Below are positions 33,611 through 42,347 of a DNA stretch of 64,000 nt, in pieces. How positions within the stretch are numbered: position 1 is the first letter of the stretch; each line of letters opens with the position of its first letter. The notes beneath the pieces were generated by a model. The model was not told the origin of the DNA and did not search any database. It saw only the letters and a program-made list of their open reading frames with translations. A program made the position numbers and the translations under genes. This DNA is from Pengzhenrongella sicca (GTDB lineage Bacteria; Actinomycetota; Actinomycetes; Actinomycetales; Cellulomonadaceae), in NCBI RefSeq assembly GCF_017569225.1, contig NZ_CP071868.1:62001-126000 (forward strand). The letters are read 5' to 3'.

Positions 33611-33997
33611 ATGTCCGTCGCGATCGATACCCCGCCGCTGTCCATCGCCGCCGCCGCGGCCGCGTCGGGGCTGACCGCCCACACGCTGCGGTACTACGAA
33701 CGCGACGGCCTCATGCTCGACGCCGTGGACCGGTCCCCGTCGGGCCACCGTCGGTACGCCGCGGCCGACCTGAGGTGGATCCGGATGCTCACGCGGCTGC
33801 GCTCGACGGGCATGCCGATCCGGGAGCTGCGCGAGTACGCCGCGCTCGTGCGCGCCGGCGACGGGAACGAGGCGGACCGGCTCGCGCTGCTCCGGGCGCA
33901 CCGGGACCGGGTGCTGGCCCAGCTCGCCGAGGTCCGCGAGAACCTCGACGCGATCGAGCGCAAGCTCAGTCTGTACGAGTCCCGCCTGCCCGGCTGA
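33611..33997 (+). CDS. MerR-family transcriptional regulator
   Basis: A 128-residue regulator. The winged HTH is SIAAAAAASGLTAHTLRYYERDGLM (about 11-35) followed by the wing SPSGHRRYAAADLRWI (about 42-57). A dimerisation helix follows (about 80-120, RAHRDRVLAQLAEVRENLDAIERKLSLYE). The C-terminus is short with no ligand cysteines, so it is not a metal or SoxR-type sensor with a redox centre. It most likely controls the aldo/keto reductase gene upstream. The start at 33611 sits directly behind its own promoter. A strong hairpin follows its stop. Confidence 0.9.
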   Translation: MSVAIDTPPLSIAAAAAASGLTAHTLRYYERDGLMLDAVDRSPSGHRRYAAADLRWIRMLTRLRSTGMPIRELREYAALVRAGDGNEADRLALLRAHRDRVLAQLAEVRENLDAIERKLSLYESRLPG

Positions 33998-34015
33998 CGC
34001 CGTCCGCCGACGGCG
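33998..34015 (+). terminator. Hairpin directly after the merR-family stop codon
   Basis: CGCCGTC-CGCC-GACGGCG: 7-bp perfect stem, 4-nt loop, starting at the base after the TGA. No U-tract follows, which is normal for high-GC actinomycete terminators. Confidence 0.6.
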
Positions 34016-34069
34016 AACTCGGGGCATGCGGGGCCGTCCCCGCTCGTTGTGGTCGCTATGGAGGAGGCG

Positions 34070-34981
34070 ATGGATGCGTACTCGCGCATCGTGACGAGCG
34101 TCGCGGCCGCGCTGCGGCCGAGCGTGCTGTCGGTGCTGGTGCGGACCGGCGGCGGCAGCGGGGCCGGATCCGCCGTCGCCTTCACCACTGACGGGCTGCT
34201 GCTGACGAGCGCGCACGTCGTCGAGGGTGCTCGCGGCGGCGAGGTCGTGGCGGCTGACGGCGAGCAGGCGCCGTTCGCCGTGGTCGGCGCCGACCGGCTC
34301 TCGGACCTCGCCGTGCTGCGCACCGGAACCGCGATCGCGCCGTCGGCCGAGCTCGGCGACGCCGACACGTTGCAGGTCGGGCAGCTCGTCGTCGCGGTGG
34401 GCAACCCGCTGGGCCTCGCGGGATCGGTGACCGCCGGCGTGGTCAGCGCTCTTGGCCGGTCGCTGCCCGTGCGCACCGCGCGCGGGGCGCACTCGATCGA
34501 CGACGTGATCCAGACCGACGCGGCCCTGAACCCCGGCAACAGCGGCGGGGCCCTCGGCGACGCACGCGCGCGCGTCGTCGGGGTCAACACTGCCGTCGCG
34601 GGGATCGGGCTCGGCCTGGCCGTGCCCGTGAACGCGACGACCCGCCGGATCCTGGCCGAGCTGGTCGCCTCCGGGCGGGTGCGCCGGGGCTGGCTCGGCG
34701 TCGGCGGCGTGAGCGTCGCCGTCCCGCCGGCGCTCGCCGAGCGGCTCGGGCGGACCACGGGCCTGCTCGTGTCGGAGGTCGTGCGGGGCAGCCCCGCCGC
34801 CGCCGCTGGCCTGTACCTCGGCGACGTCGTGATCGCGTCGGGGGACACCCCGGTCGCGTCGGCGCAGGACCTGCAGCGTCTCATGCTCGGCGCGTCGCCC
34901 GGCGCGCGCCTGCCGGTGACGGTCTTTCGTCGCGGCGCGCTGGTCGACGTGGTCGTCGACCTGGCCGACCGCGCGGCGTGA
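34070..34981 (+). CDS. HtrA/Deg-like trypsin-fold protease with PDZ domain, no export signal
   Basis: A 303-residue protein. The S1C protease domain has the full triad: His49 in TSAHVVEG, Asp79 in LSDLAVL and Ser158 in NPGNSGGAL. A PDZ domain occupies about 205-300 (RRGWLGVGG, then TGLLVSEVVRGSPAAAAGLYLGDVVIASGD). Unlike usual HtrA proteins it lacks any signal peptide or membrane helix, starting MDAYSRIVTSVAAALRPSVLS. It would therefore be cytoplasmic unless exported by another route. GGAGGAGG lies 3-4 nt before the ATG at 34070; starts at 34058 or 34049 would not add a signal either. Confidence 0.9.
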   Translation: MDAYSRIVTSVAAALRPSVLSVLVRTGGGSGAGSAVAFTTDGLLLTSAHVVEGARGGEVVAADGEQAPFAVVGADRLSDLAVLRTGTAIAPSAELGDADTLQVGQLVVAVGNPLGLAGSVTAGVVSALGRSLPVRTARGAHSIDDVIQTDAALNPGNSGGALGDARARVVGVNTAVAGIGLGLAVPVNATTRRILAELVASGRVRRGWLGVGGVSVAVPPALAERLGRTTGLLVSEVVRGSPAAAAGLYLGDVVIASGDTPVASAQDLQRLMLGASPGARLPVTVFRRGALVDVVVDLADRAA

Positions 34982-35000
34982 CGCGGTCGGCCGGCTGGCG

Positions 35001-35040
35001 CGAGCGGGGTGTAGCGGGGTCGAGCGGGGTCGAGCGGGTC
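35001..35040. repeat. Tandem repeat, 4 x 10 bp, reaching the stop of the second aldo/keto reductase
   Basis: CGAGCGGGGT, GTAGCGGGGT, CGAGCGGGGT and CGAGCGGGTC, followed by a decayed TAGCGGTT. The array fills the gap between the htrA-like gene and the convergent aldo/keto reductase and touches the latter's TAG (35042-35040). Confidence 0.8.
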
Positions 35041-35870
35041 TAGCGGTTGAACGTGGCCGGGTCGGGGCCCGTCCGGCCGTCCGACTCGAGGGAGTCGATC
35101 CGCGCGAGCTCGTCGTCGGTCAGCTCGAAGCTCATCGCGTCGAGGTTCTCGGCGATGCGCGCCGGCGTGACCGACTTCGGGATGACGATCCGGTCCTGCT
35201 GCAGGTGCCAGCGCAGCACGACCTGCGCCGGCGTCCGGTCGGCGCGGGCCGCGATCGAGGTGATGATCGGGTCGGCCAGGACGGTCCCCTTCGCGAGCGG
35301 GCTCCAGGCCTCCGTCCGGATGCCGTGCTCGTGGTTGAAGTCCTGGATGGACCGCTGCTGGAGCGCCGGGTGGACTTCGATCTGGTTGACGGCGGGCACG
35401 GTGCCGCCGGCGTCGATGATCCGCTGGAGGTGCTCGGGCAGGAAGTTGGAGACGCCGATCGCGCGGACACGACCGTCGGCGTACAGCTTCTCGAACGCGC
35501 GCCACGTCTCGAGGTAGCTGTCGCGCGCCGGTGACGGCCAGTGGATCAGGTACATGTCGAGGTACTCGAGGCCCAGCTTGGCGAGGCTCGCGTCGAACGC
35601 GGCCAGGGTGGTGTCATACCCCTGCTCGGCGTTCCACAGCTTCGTCGTGATGAACAGCTCGGACCGTTCGAGCTCGGACTCGGCGAGCGCGCGGCCGGTG
35701 CCCGCCTCGTTGCCGTACACGGCGGCCGTGTCGATGCTGCGGTAGCCGACCTGCAGCGCGGTGGTGACCGCGGCGGTCGTCTCGGCGTCGGGGACCTGGA
35801 AGACGCCGAACCCGAGCTGTGGGATCTCGACGCCGTTGTTCAGGGTGACGGTGGGAATGGTGATCGGCAC
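35040..35870 (-). CDS. Aldo/keto reductase, 2,5-diketo-D-gluconate reductase type (AKR5-like)
   Basis: A 276-residue reductase of standard AKR5 length. Motifs are IPQLGFGVFQV (about 16-26), YRSIDTAAVYGNEAGTGRAL (about 43-62, Asp and Tyr), FITTKLWN (about 73-80, Lys), YLIHWPSP (about 106-113, His), GVSNFLPEHL (about 138-147) and VIPKSVTPARIAENL (about 228-242) for NADPH. It probably reduces sugar ketones or general aldehydes with NADPH. It stands alone, convergent with the htrA-like gene. It is only distantly related to the other aldo/keto reductase here. Confidence 0.93.
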   Translation of the reverse strand: MPITIPTVTLNNGVEIPQLGFGVFQVPDAETTAAVTTALQVGYRSIDTAAVYGNEAGTGRALAESELERSELFITTKLWNAEQGYDTTLAAFDASLAKLGLEYLDMYLIHWPSPARDSYLETWRAFEKLYADGRVRAIGVSNFLPEHLQRIIDAGGTVPAVNQIEVHPALQQRSIQDFNHEHGIRTEAWSPLAKGTVLADPIITSIAARADRTPAQVVLRWHLQQDRIVIPKSVTPARIAENLDAMSFELTDDELARIDSLESDGRTGPDPATFNR

Positions 35871-36008
35871 TGGTGTCCTTCGGTCGCGGGTGTGGGCGGG
35901 CGTCGTCGGGCCGCGGGTGCGAGGCCGCGGCGGGCGCCGACCTCCAGTGTCTCAACGGATGGGCAAGACCGCGCGGCGCCGACTGTGGGTCACCCGCCAG
36001 CGCGACGG

Positions 36009-38090
36009 CTAGCTGGTCGTGAGGGGCGGCGCGGTGACCTTGGCCACGAGCGCGGCGGGCAGGGCGGCGTAGTGGTGCGGAGTCGCCGCGAACTCGCCGC
36101 GCCCGCCGGTGAGGGAGCGCAGCTCGAGCACGTACCGGGTCAGCTCCGCCTCGGGCACCATCGCCTCGATCACCTGCCGGCCGTCGGCGGTCGCCGACGT
36201 GCTGAGGATCCGGCCCCGGCGGGCCGAGAGGTCGCCGAGCACGTCGCCCTGGAAGCCGACCGGAACGGTGACCGTGAGGCTCGCGACCGGCTCGAGCACG
36301 ACCGTGCCGGCGGTGCGGAGCGCCTCGCGCAGCCCGTGCGCCCCCGCGGTGCGGAACGCCATGTCGGAGGAGTCGACCGAGTGGTACTTGCCGTCGTAGA
36401 CCTCGACCCGCACGTCGACGACTGGGAAGCCGTGCAGCCCGCCGGCGTCCATCGCCTCGGTCACCCCGCGCTCGACGGCGGGGATGTAGTTGCGGGGGAT
36501 CGCGCCCCCGACGACGGAGTCCACGAACTCGCTGCCCCGGCCGAGCTCGGCCGGGCTGATCCGCAGCTGCGTCACGGCGTACTGACCGTGCCCGCCGGAC
36601 TGCTTCTTGACCTTGCCCTCGACGTCGGCCGGCCCGGCGATCGTCTCGCGGAACCCGATCGCGATCGGCTCGGTCTCGACGTTGACGCCGAACTTGCGGG
36701 CGAGCCGCTCGAGCGCGACGGCGACGTGCGTGTCGCCGATGCCGCGCAGCACGGTCTGCGACGGCTGCGCGGTGCGCTCGACGACGAGCGACGGGTCCTC
36801 GGCGCACAGGCGCGCCAGCGCGCCCGACAGCTTGTCGTCGTCGGCCTGGGTCAGCGGCCGCAGCGCCAGCCCGTAGGGGGTCGAGCGCGGCGCCGGGCCG
36901 GCGACGAGCACGGGGGTGCTGCGTAGCGCGAGGGCCGAGCCGGTCGGGCTCGCGGCGAGCTTGGCGACCGCCGCGATGTCGCCGGCGACGACGACGTCGG
37001 CCGGCAGGTGGTCCTTGCCGCGCGGGTAGAACAGGCCGTGCAGGCGCTCGTCGGCCTGGGTCGTGGTGTTGACCAGGTGGTCCTCGGCCCGGATCGTCCC
37101 GGACAGGACCTTGAACAGACAGACCTGGCCGACGAACGGGTCGACGACGGTGCGGAACACGTACGCGAGCGGGTCGCCCGCCGGGTCAGCGGTCACCGGG
37201 ATCGCCGCATCGCCGACCCGGACGGTCGTGGCCCGATCGGCCGGCGACGGCCCGATCTCGCAGATGAAGTCCGCCAGCCGGTCGACCCCGACCCCGGTCG
37301 CGGCCGAGCCGACGAGCACGGGAAACTCCAGGCCGTCGCGCACCTCGTGGGCGAGCGCGCGCTCGAGGTCGGCCGCGCTCGGGGTCTCGCCGGCCAGGTA
37401 GCGCTCGAGCTGCTCGTCGTCGCCCGCGACGATCTCCTCCGCGAGCTCGGCGTGCAGGCGTTCCTCCTCCGCCTCGACCGCCGTCGGGATGCCGGCGCTG
37501 TGCTGGTGCCCGTCCGCGTCGTACGCGTAGCCGCGGCCGGAGAGCACGTCCGCGACCCCGCGGAACGACTCCTCCTCGCCCAACGGCAGCTCGAGCGGCG
37601 CGAAGCCCGGCCCGAAGGTCACCCGCAGCTGCTCGAGCACGCGCCGGAAGTCCGCGCGCGCCTTGTCCTCCTTGGTCACGAACACCATGCGCGGCAGCCC
37701 GGCCGCGACGCACTGCGCCCACACGGCCTCGGTGCCCACCTCGACGCCGTCGACCGCGCTGACGACGAGCACCGCGAGGTCGGCGACCGACAGGGCGGCG
37801 TCGACCCCGGCCGCGAAGTCGGCGTAGCCGGGGGTGTCGATGAGGTTGACCTTGTACGTCTCGCCGTCGGTCGCCGTCCACTCGAAGGGCGCGACGGCGA
37901 GCGAGATCGAGATGGCGTGCTTGATCTCCTCCGCCTCGAAGTCGCAGACCGTCGATCCGTCCTCGACCCGGCCGGCGCGCGTGATCACGCCGGCGCGCAG
38001 CAGCAGCGCCTCGGCGAGCGTGGTCTTGCCGCTCCCGCTATGGCCCACGAGGGCCACGTTGCGGATCCTGGGCGTCGTTGCCGCGATCAT
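36009..38090 (-). CDS. Elongation factor G-like protein EF-G2 (FusA2-like)
   Basis: A 693-residue five-domain translational GTPase. G1 is GHSGSGKT (16-23), G3 is DTPGYADF (about 82-89) and G4 is TKED (about 136-139), in place of canonical NKxD. The switch I region lacks the usual RGITI motif (DFEAEEIKHAISIS stands there), as in EF-G2 and ribosome-protection-like paralogues. Domain IV starts near IAIGFRETI and contains KKQSGGHGQYAV. Mycobacterial EF-G2 binds GTP without ribosome-dependent hydrolysis; the role here is unknown. AAGGAG lies 6 nt before the ATG at 38090, so I reject the start at 38126. Confidence 0.9.
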   Translation of the reverse strand: MIAATTPRIRNVALVGHSGSGKTTLAEALLLRAGVITRAGRVEDGSTVCDFEAEEIKHAISISLAVAPFEWTATDGETYKVNLIDTPGYADFAAGVDAALSVADLAVLVVSAVDGVEVGTEAVWAQCVAAGLPRMVFVTKEDKARADFRRVLEQLRVTFGPGFAPLELPLGEEESFRGVADVLSGRGYAYDADGHQHSAGIPTAVEAEEERLHAELAEEIVAGDDEQLERYLAGETPSAADLERALAHEVRDGLEFPVLVGSAATGVGVDRLADFICEIGPSPADRATTVRVGDAAIPVTADPAGDPLAYVFRTVVDPFVGQVCLFKVLSGTIRAEDHLVNTTTQADERLHGLFYPRGKDHLPADVVVAGDIAAVAKLAASPTGSALALRSTPVLVAGPAPRSTPYGLALRPLTQADDDKLSGALARLCAEDPSLVVERTAQPSQTVLRGIGDTHVAVALERLARKFGVNVETEPIAIGFRETIAGPADVEGKVKKQSGGHGQYAVTQLRISPAELGRGSEFVDSVVGGAIPRNYIPAVERGVTEAMDAGGLHGFPVVDVRVEVYDGKYHSVDSSDMAFRTAGAHGLREALRTAGTVVLEPVASLTVTVPVGFQGDVLGDLSARRGRILSTSATADGRQVIEAMVPEAELTRYVLELRSLTGGRGEFAATPHHYAALPAALVAKVTAPPLTTS

Positions 38091-38161
38091 CGGGTCTCCT
38101 TCGTCGGAGGTGTCCTCGCGCCTCATGCTAGTGAACCGGCGGCTGCAACTGGGCGCGAACG

Positions 38162-38200
38162 CCCGACGGGGTAGCGCCTGGTCGGCACTACCCCGTCGGG
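38162..38200 (-). terminator. Strong hairpin terminator after the subtilase gene
   Basis: CCCGACGGGGTAG and CTACCCCGTCGGG form a perfect 13-bp stem around a 13-nt loop. It lies 34 nt past the subtilase stop, between that gene and the EF-G2 gene on the same strand, so it probably isolates the two. There is no T-run. Confidence 0.8.
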
Positions 38201-38233
38201 ACCACTCGCCGCGTCAGGCGGCCTCGACCGCCG

Positions 38234-40012
38234 TCAGCGGACGGCCCGCAGCGCGTTGACGATGCCCGTGCCGTAGATCGAGTTCTTCCACACGTTCCCC
38301 ACGCAGGGCGCGTCGTAGCTCGCGTCGCGGCCCTCCGCCGCGTAGGTGACCACGGGCGCGGGGCAGGCGACGTCGGTCGCCGTCTGCCGGAGGACCTTCT
38401 CCACCGCGACGGGGTCCATGGTGCGGCCGCCGTGGACCCGGTCCCGCTTGCCGTCCTTGCTGACGATCAGCGCGGCGACCCCGACGGCGTGCGGCGCCGC
38501 CATGGAGGTGCCCTGGATCAGCTGGTAGTAGGCGCAGCTGTCGATGCCCGCCGCCGAGCACTCGGCGACCACGAAGTCCGACAGCGACTCGCCCGTGACC
38601 GGGTCGACCTCGCCGTTGGCGATCGCGAGCGCCTTCGGGTACGGCCCGAGGATCAGGTTCCCCGGCGTGGAGAACTTGTTCGTGCCGACGTAGTCGCGGT
38701 AGAACCCGCCGGGGGCGGAGATGTCGTTCTGCTCGAGCCCGTGGTTGGAGAAGTCGGACTTCTTGCCGCTCGGGCCGACCGACGAGACGGAGATGACCCC
38801 GTTCGCCTCGGTCGGCATGTCGAGGCAGTCGTTGGTCACGGTCCGCGTCTTCTCGGTGCCGGGCGGGAAGTCCGGGCTGCTCTCGTCCGTCTTGACCGCC
38901 AGGCCGAGGTCGGTGTTGTCGTTGCCGAGCGCCGAGATCAGGGTGACTCCGTGGCCCCGCGCGTAGTCGAGCGCCCGCTGGGTCGCGTCGATGATGGTCG
39001 CCTGCTCGAGCTGCTCCGCGGCTGAGTCGGCCGGGTTCGCGCGGCAGTTGAACAGCCACGGGTCGATGTAGAAGCTCATGTTGACGACGTCGATCCCGTT
39101 GTCGCCGGCGTACGTCAGCGCGTCGACCGTCGCGGCGAGAAAGAAGTAGCCCGAGTCCTGGCCGGCGCGCAGGTTGACCAGCGACACGTTCGGCGCGACG
39201 CCGGCCATGCCGAGGCCGTTGATCGGCGCGGCGATCGTGCCGGCGACGTGCGTGCCGTGGCCGTCCTCGTCGACGTCGGCCGCGTCCTCGCAGGACTGGT
39301 CGGCCTCCTCGGCGCAGGGGCCGTCGATGAGCTCGATGTCGGTGGTGAAGTTGCGGCTCAGCGCGCTGTTGAAGTTCGGGGCGATGTCAGGGTGGCTGCC
39401 GTCGATGCCCGTGTCGATCACCCCGACCAGGACATCCTTGCGGCCGGGCTGCTTGACGTACGAACCGGTGGCGGTCGCCCCGATCATCTTCATGTCCCAC
39501 TGGTACCCGGCGAGCGGCTCGGGGGTGACCGGGCCGTGCCCCTTCCCGGGGCCCTTGCCCGGGCCGTGACCCGGGCTGCGGCCGTCGGTGCGCAGCAGGG
39601 CGGAGCTGCGCGCGGCGGCGTCGGGGTTGCGGCCCTCCTTCTCGACGGCGTCCCGGCTGGCCGCGACGTCCTGCGGCGCCGAGCCGACCGGCCGGTCGCG
39701 CGCGACGCCCGCGACCGCGGGCTCCGCCGAGACCGTCGCGGCGAAGGACTCGGCGGACGACGCCGCCGTGACGAGCCCGATCGCGCGGTTGACCCGGTCG
39801 ACCGTCCCGCCGGCCGCCTGCACCGCCGCGATCGCGCCGTCGACGGCGGCGGCGTCGTCGGCGAGGACGACGTAGGTCGAGGTGTCGGTCGCGTCGGCGG
39901 CTGCGCCTGCCGCCGCGCCGGGGGTGGCCTGGGCCGCGGTCGAGGTGCTGACGAGGGCGGCCGCGAGCGCGGCGATGCCCACGAGTGCGACCGATCTGCG
40001 AGTTCTGACCAT
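38234..40012 (-). CDS. Secreted subtilisin-like serine protease (S8)
   Basis: A 592-residue preproprotein from the ATG at 40012; one at 40027 is also possible. The signal peptide is RTRRSVALVGIAALAAALVSTSTAAQA. An inhibitor-I9-like propeptide follows to about 110 (TYVVLADDAAAVDGAIAAVQAAGG). A linker of Gly/Pro/Lys/His repeats (HGPGKGPGKGHGP) precedes the catalytic domain. The triad is Asp in VGVIDTGIDGSHPD (about 199), His in GHGTHVAGT (about 253) and Ser in GTSMAAPHAVG (about 502). It should be an extracellular protease. A 13-bp-stem terminator follows. Several cysteine pairs suggest disulphides. Confidence 0.93.
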   Translation of the reverse strand: MVRTRRSVALVGIAALAAALVSTSTAAQATPGAAAGAAADATDTSTYVVLADDAAAVDGAIAAVQAAGGTVDRVNRAIGLVTAASSAESFAATVSAEPAVAGVARDRPVGSAPQDVAASRDAVEKEGRNPDAAARSSALLRTDGRSPGHGPGKGPGKGHGPVTPEPLAGYQWDMKMIGATATGSYVKQPGRKDVLVGVIDTGIDGSHPDIAPNFNSALSRNFTTDIELIDGPCAEEADQSCEDAADVDEDGHGTHVAGTIAAPINGLGMAGVAPNVSLVNLRAGQDSGYFFLAATVDALTYAGDNGIDVVNMSFYIDPWLFNCRANPADSAAEQLEQATIIDATQRALDYARGHGVTLISALGNDNTDLGLAVKTDESSPDFPPGTEKTRTVTNDCLDMPTEANGVISVSSVGPSGKKSDFSNHGLEQNDISAPGGFYRDYVGTNKFSTPGNLILGPYPKALAIANGEVDPVTGESLSDFVVAECSAAGIDSCAYYQLIQGTSMAAPHAVGVAALIVSKDGKRDRVHGGRTMDPVAVEKVLRQTATDVACPAPVVTYAAEGRDASYDAPCVGNVWKNSIYGTGIVNALRAVR

Positions 40013-40169
40013 TGCGTTGTGCTCCATAGGCTCGATGGAGTAGGTCAGGCGGGCGGCCGCGGCCGATCCCTCCTGCCCCGTAGACCTGAGCCAGTGTGCC
40101 GTAGATCACCCACGATGGGCGGTTTGACGGGAGTCCGATTGCGAATGGTTTCGGGTCGTTCGGGGGATT

Positions 40170-41144
40170 TCAGGCCCCGGTGGCGAACCCGGCGCTGAAC
40201 GAGCCCGAGGTCAGCACGTCGAGCCAGGCCCGCGGTCCGGCGATCGTGCAGCGCAGCGCCGCCACGCGGGCGGCGGCGTCGAGCGCGCGGCGCAGGTCGG
40301 CGCCCTCGTCGTCGACCGGGCGCTGGATGACGAACCAGGCGAACGCGCCGTGGAACACGTCGCCCGCCCCGAGCGTGTCGACGGCCGCGATGCGCGGGAC
40401 CGGGATCGACCCGTGCGCGGCCGGGCCGGCCGCCGTCGGCCGCCACCACTGCACCGCGTCACCGCCGTGCGTCGTGGCCACGCTGCCGACGCCGGCCTCG
40501 AGCAGCGCGATCGCGCTCGCGGGGACGTCGGTCGTCCCGGGCGCGCGGAAGTCGGCGGAGCAGACGGCGACGTCGACGGCACGCAGGAGCCGGGCCATGG
40601 CCGGGCGCCAACGCCCGGCGTCGAGCACGACCAGGGGCGCGTCGCCGGCCGGTGCGGCCGCGGCGACCGCGACGGCCGCCGCGGCCAGGCGCGCGTGGTG
40701 ACCGTCGAGCAGCACGACGTCGGCTCCGGCGAGGTGCCGGGCGAGGTCGGGGGGTCCGGCGACGTCGTGCGCGGCGGCGTCGCGCGAGACGACGGCGCGG
40801 TCGCCCGTCGCGTCCGTCACGGCCACGGCGGAGATGGCGGGCGGCGTCGTCGCGTCCGGCGTCACGTCGACCACCTCGACCCCGCGCGCCTCGAGCTCGG
40901 CGCGGATCACGCGGGCGACCGGGTCGGTGCCCAGCGCCGTGACCAGTCGGGCCCGGCCGCCGAGGGCAGCGAAGGTCACCGCCGCGTTGGCCGCCGGGCC
41001 ACCCGCCGCGACGTCCTGGCGCAGCGCCGTGACCTTCTCGTTCGCGCCCGGCGGGCGCTCGACGCGGTGCACGACGTCGAGGGTCGCGAGGCCGACGAAG
41101 ACCCCGAGCGGGCGCCGTGCGCCACTCTCGTCGTCGTCGACCAC
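40170..41144 (-). CDS. PfkB-family carbohydrate kinase
   Basis: A 324-residue ribokinase-fold sugar kinase. The N-terminal glycine motif AAGGPAANAAVTFAALGGRARLVTALGTD (about 46-74) and the C-terminal ATP-site motif DTLGAGDVFHGAFAW (about 255-269, catalytic Asp) are both intact. The substrate could be ribose, fructose, a nucleoside or ketohexose; the C-terminal half is not specific enough to choose. It starts with GTG, with GAAGGGG upstream. No transporter or isomerase is linked to it. Confidence 0.88.
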   Translation of the reverse strand: MVDDDESGARRPLGVFVGLATLDVVHRVERPPGANEKVTALRQDVAAGGPAANAAVTFAALGGRARLVTALGTDPVARVIRAELEARGVEVVDVTPDATTPPAISAVAVTDATGDRAVVSRDAAAHDVAGPPDLARHLAGADVVLLDGHHARLAAAAVAVAAAAPAGDAPLVVLDAGRWRPAMARLLRAVDVAVCSADFRAPGTTDVPASAIALLEAGVGSVATTHGGDAVQWWRPTAAGPAAHGSIPVPRIAAVDTLGAGDVFHGAFAWFVIQRPVDDEGADLRRALDAAARVAALRCTIAGPRAWLDVLTSGSFSAGFATGA

Positions 41145-41209
41145 CGCGACCCCTTCCGTGCTGCCGGCCGAGCCTGCCGGGTCAAGCCTGCCGGATCACC
41201 GGCAGCGAA

Positions 41210-42190
41210 TCAGCTTGCGTCGAGGATGTCCACCACGAACACGAGCGTCGAGTTGGCCGGGATGGAGCCCTGCTCGGTCTCGCCGTAGCCCTTGTCCGGC
41301 GGGACGACGAGCAGCACCTGGCTGCCGACCGTCTGCCCGACGAGGCCCTCGTCCCAGCCCGGGATGACCGCCCCGGTGCCGATCGAGGTCGTGAACGGGG
41401 CGCCGTTCTCCCAGGACGAGTCGAACACCGTCCCGTCCCACAGTGCGCCGGTGTACTGGAACGTCACGGTCTGACCAGCGGTGACCGCGGCGCCGGCGCC
41501 CTTGATGAGCGGCTGCACGACGAGCGCGGTCGGCGCCTCGCCGGTGGCCGCGGTGATCGTCGGCGCGCCGTCGTCGCCGAGCGCGACGGTCGGCAGGCCG
41601 GCCACGGGGGCGACGGCCTCGCCCTCGGCGCGGTTGGGGATGTCCTTCGCTGCGGAGACCTCGACGGCCATGACGGTCGTGGGGGTCTCGGCGGCATCCG
41701 CCGTCGCGGCCGTGCCGGGGATCGCGAGCAGGATCCGGGTGCCGACCTTCTGGCCCGTCAGGACGGTGTTCAGCGCGGTGATGAGGGAGGCGTCCCCGAG
41801 CGTGATGTGGTCCGCCGCGGCGCCGTAGGTTGTGCCCTGGGTCGAGCCGTCGGCGCCGGAGACCGCGATGTAGTTCATGGTGAGGATCTGGCCCTCGGCG
41901 AGATCGGCGCCGGTGCCCTCGCTCGTGACCCGCGCCGTCGGCACGGAGACCGTGAGCGGCTGCGTGAACGTCAGCGTCGGCTCGGCGCCCGCGTCGCCCG
42001 CGACCTCGACGCCCTCGAGCGCTGCGACGTCGGCCGCCGTCGGCTCCTCGGACGCGGCCGCGTCCTCGGTGTCGCTCGACGCGCTCGGCGAGGCCGTGCC
42101 GTCGGAGTCGCCGGAGCACGCCGCGAGCGAGCCGAACAGCAGGAGCGAGACCACGGAGGCAGCCACCGTGACACGAGTAGATCGACGCAA
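41210..42190 (-). CDS. FKBP-type peptidyl-prolyl isomerase lipoprotein
   Basis: A 326-residue lipoprotein. The signal peptide ends in the lipobox SLAAC (Cys25), followed by an Asp/Ser/Glu-rich linker. Two FKBP-like domains occur. The first (about 70-180) is degenerate: TMNYIAVSGADGSTQGTTYG. The second (about 225-325) is a good match: GQTVTFQYTGALWDGTVFDSSW, VIPGWDEGLVGQTVGSQVLLVVPPDKGYGE, IPANSTLVFVVDIL. It should fold secreted proteins on the outer face of the membrane. The start codon is TTG, with GAAGGG 7 nt upstream. It is divergent from the permease gene. Confidence 0.92.
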   Translation of the reverse strand: MRRSTRVTVAASVVSLLLFGSLAACSGDSDGTASPSASSDTEDAAASEEPTAADVAALEGVEVAGDAGAEPTLTFTQPLTVSVPTARVTSEGTGADLAEGQILTMNYIAVSGADGSTQGTTYGAAADHITLGDASLITALNTVLTGQKVGTRILLAIPGTAATADAAETPTTVMAVEVSAAKDIPNRAEGEAVAPVAGLPTVALGDDGAPTITAATGEAPTALVVQPLIKGAGAAVTAGQTVTFQYTGALWDGTVFDSSWENGAPFTTSIGTGAVIPGWDEGLVGQTVGSQVLLVVPPDKGYGETEQGSIPANSTLVFVVDILDAS

Positions 42191-42347
42191 GATAGGCCCT
42201 TCATCGGTTGGCGGCCGTCGGGGATCGGTGCGAAACGCGGTGCGACGCCCCTGACGGCGGACCCAGAAAGCCTACCGGCCGAGACTGGGAGGTCGCTGTG
42301 CGTGGACGTCCCGGCAGGGTGGCCTGGCGCGCGCCTACCCTCTCGAG

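Noticed and set aside
35888-35899. Possible fourth copy of the 110-bp element (GTGTGGGCGGGC)
   Set aside because: Only the first eight bases match; no second motif copy or inverted arms follow within 110 bp.
35958-36012. 17-codon plus-strand frame beginning MGKTARRR
   Set aside because: No Shine-Dalgarno or leaderless -10 box, and it ends inside the stop of the EF-G2 gene. Composition alone does not support a gene.
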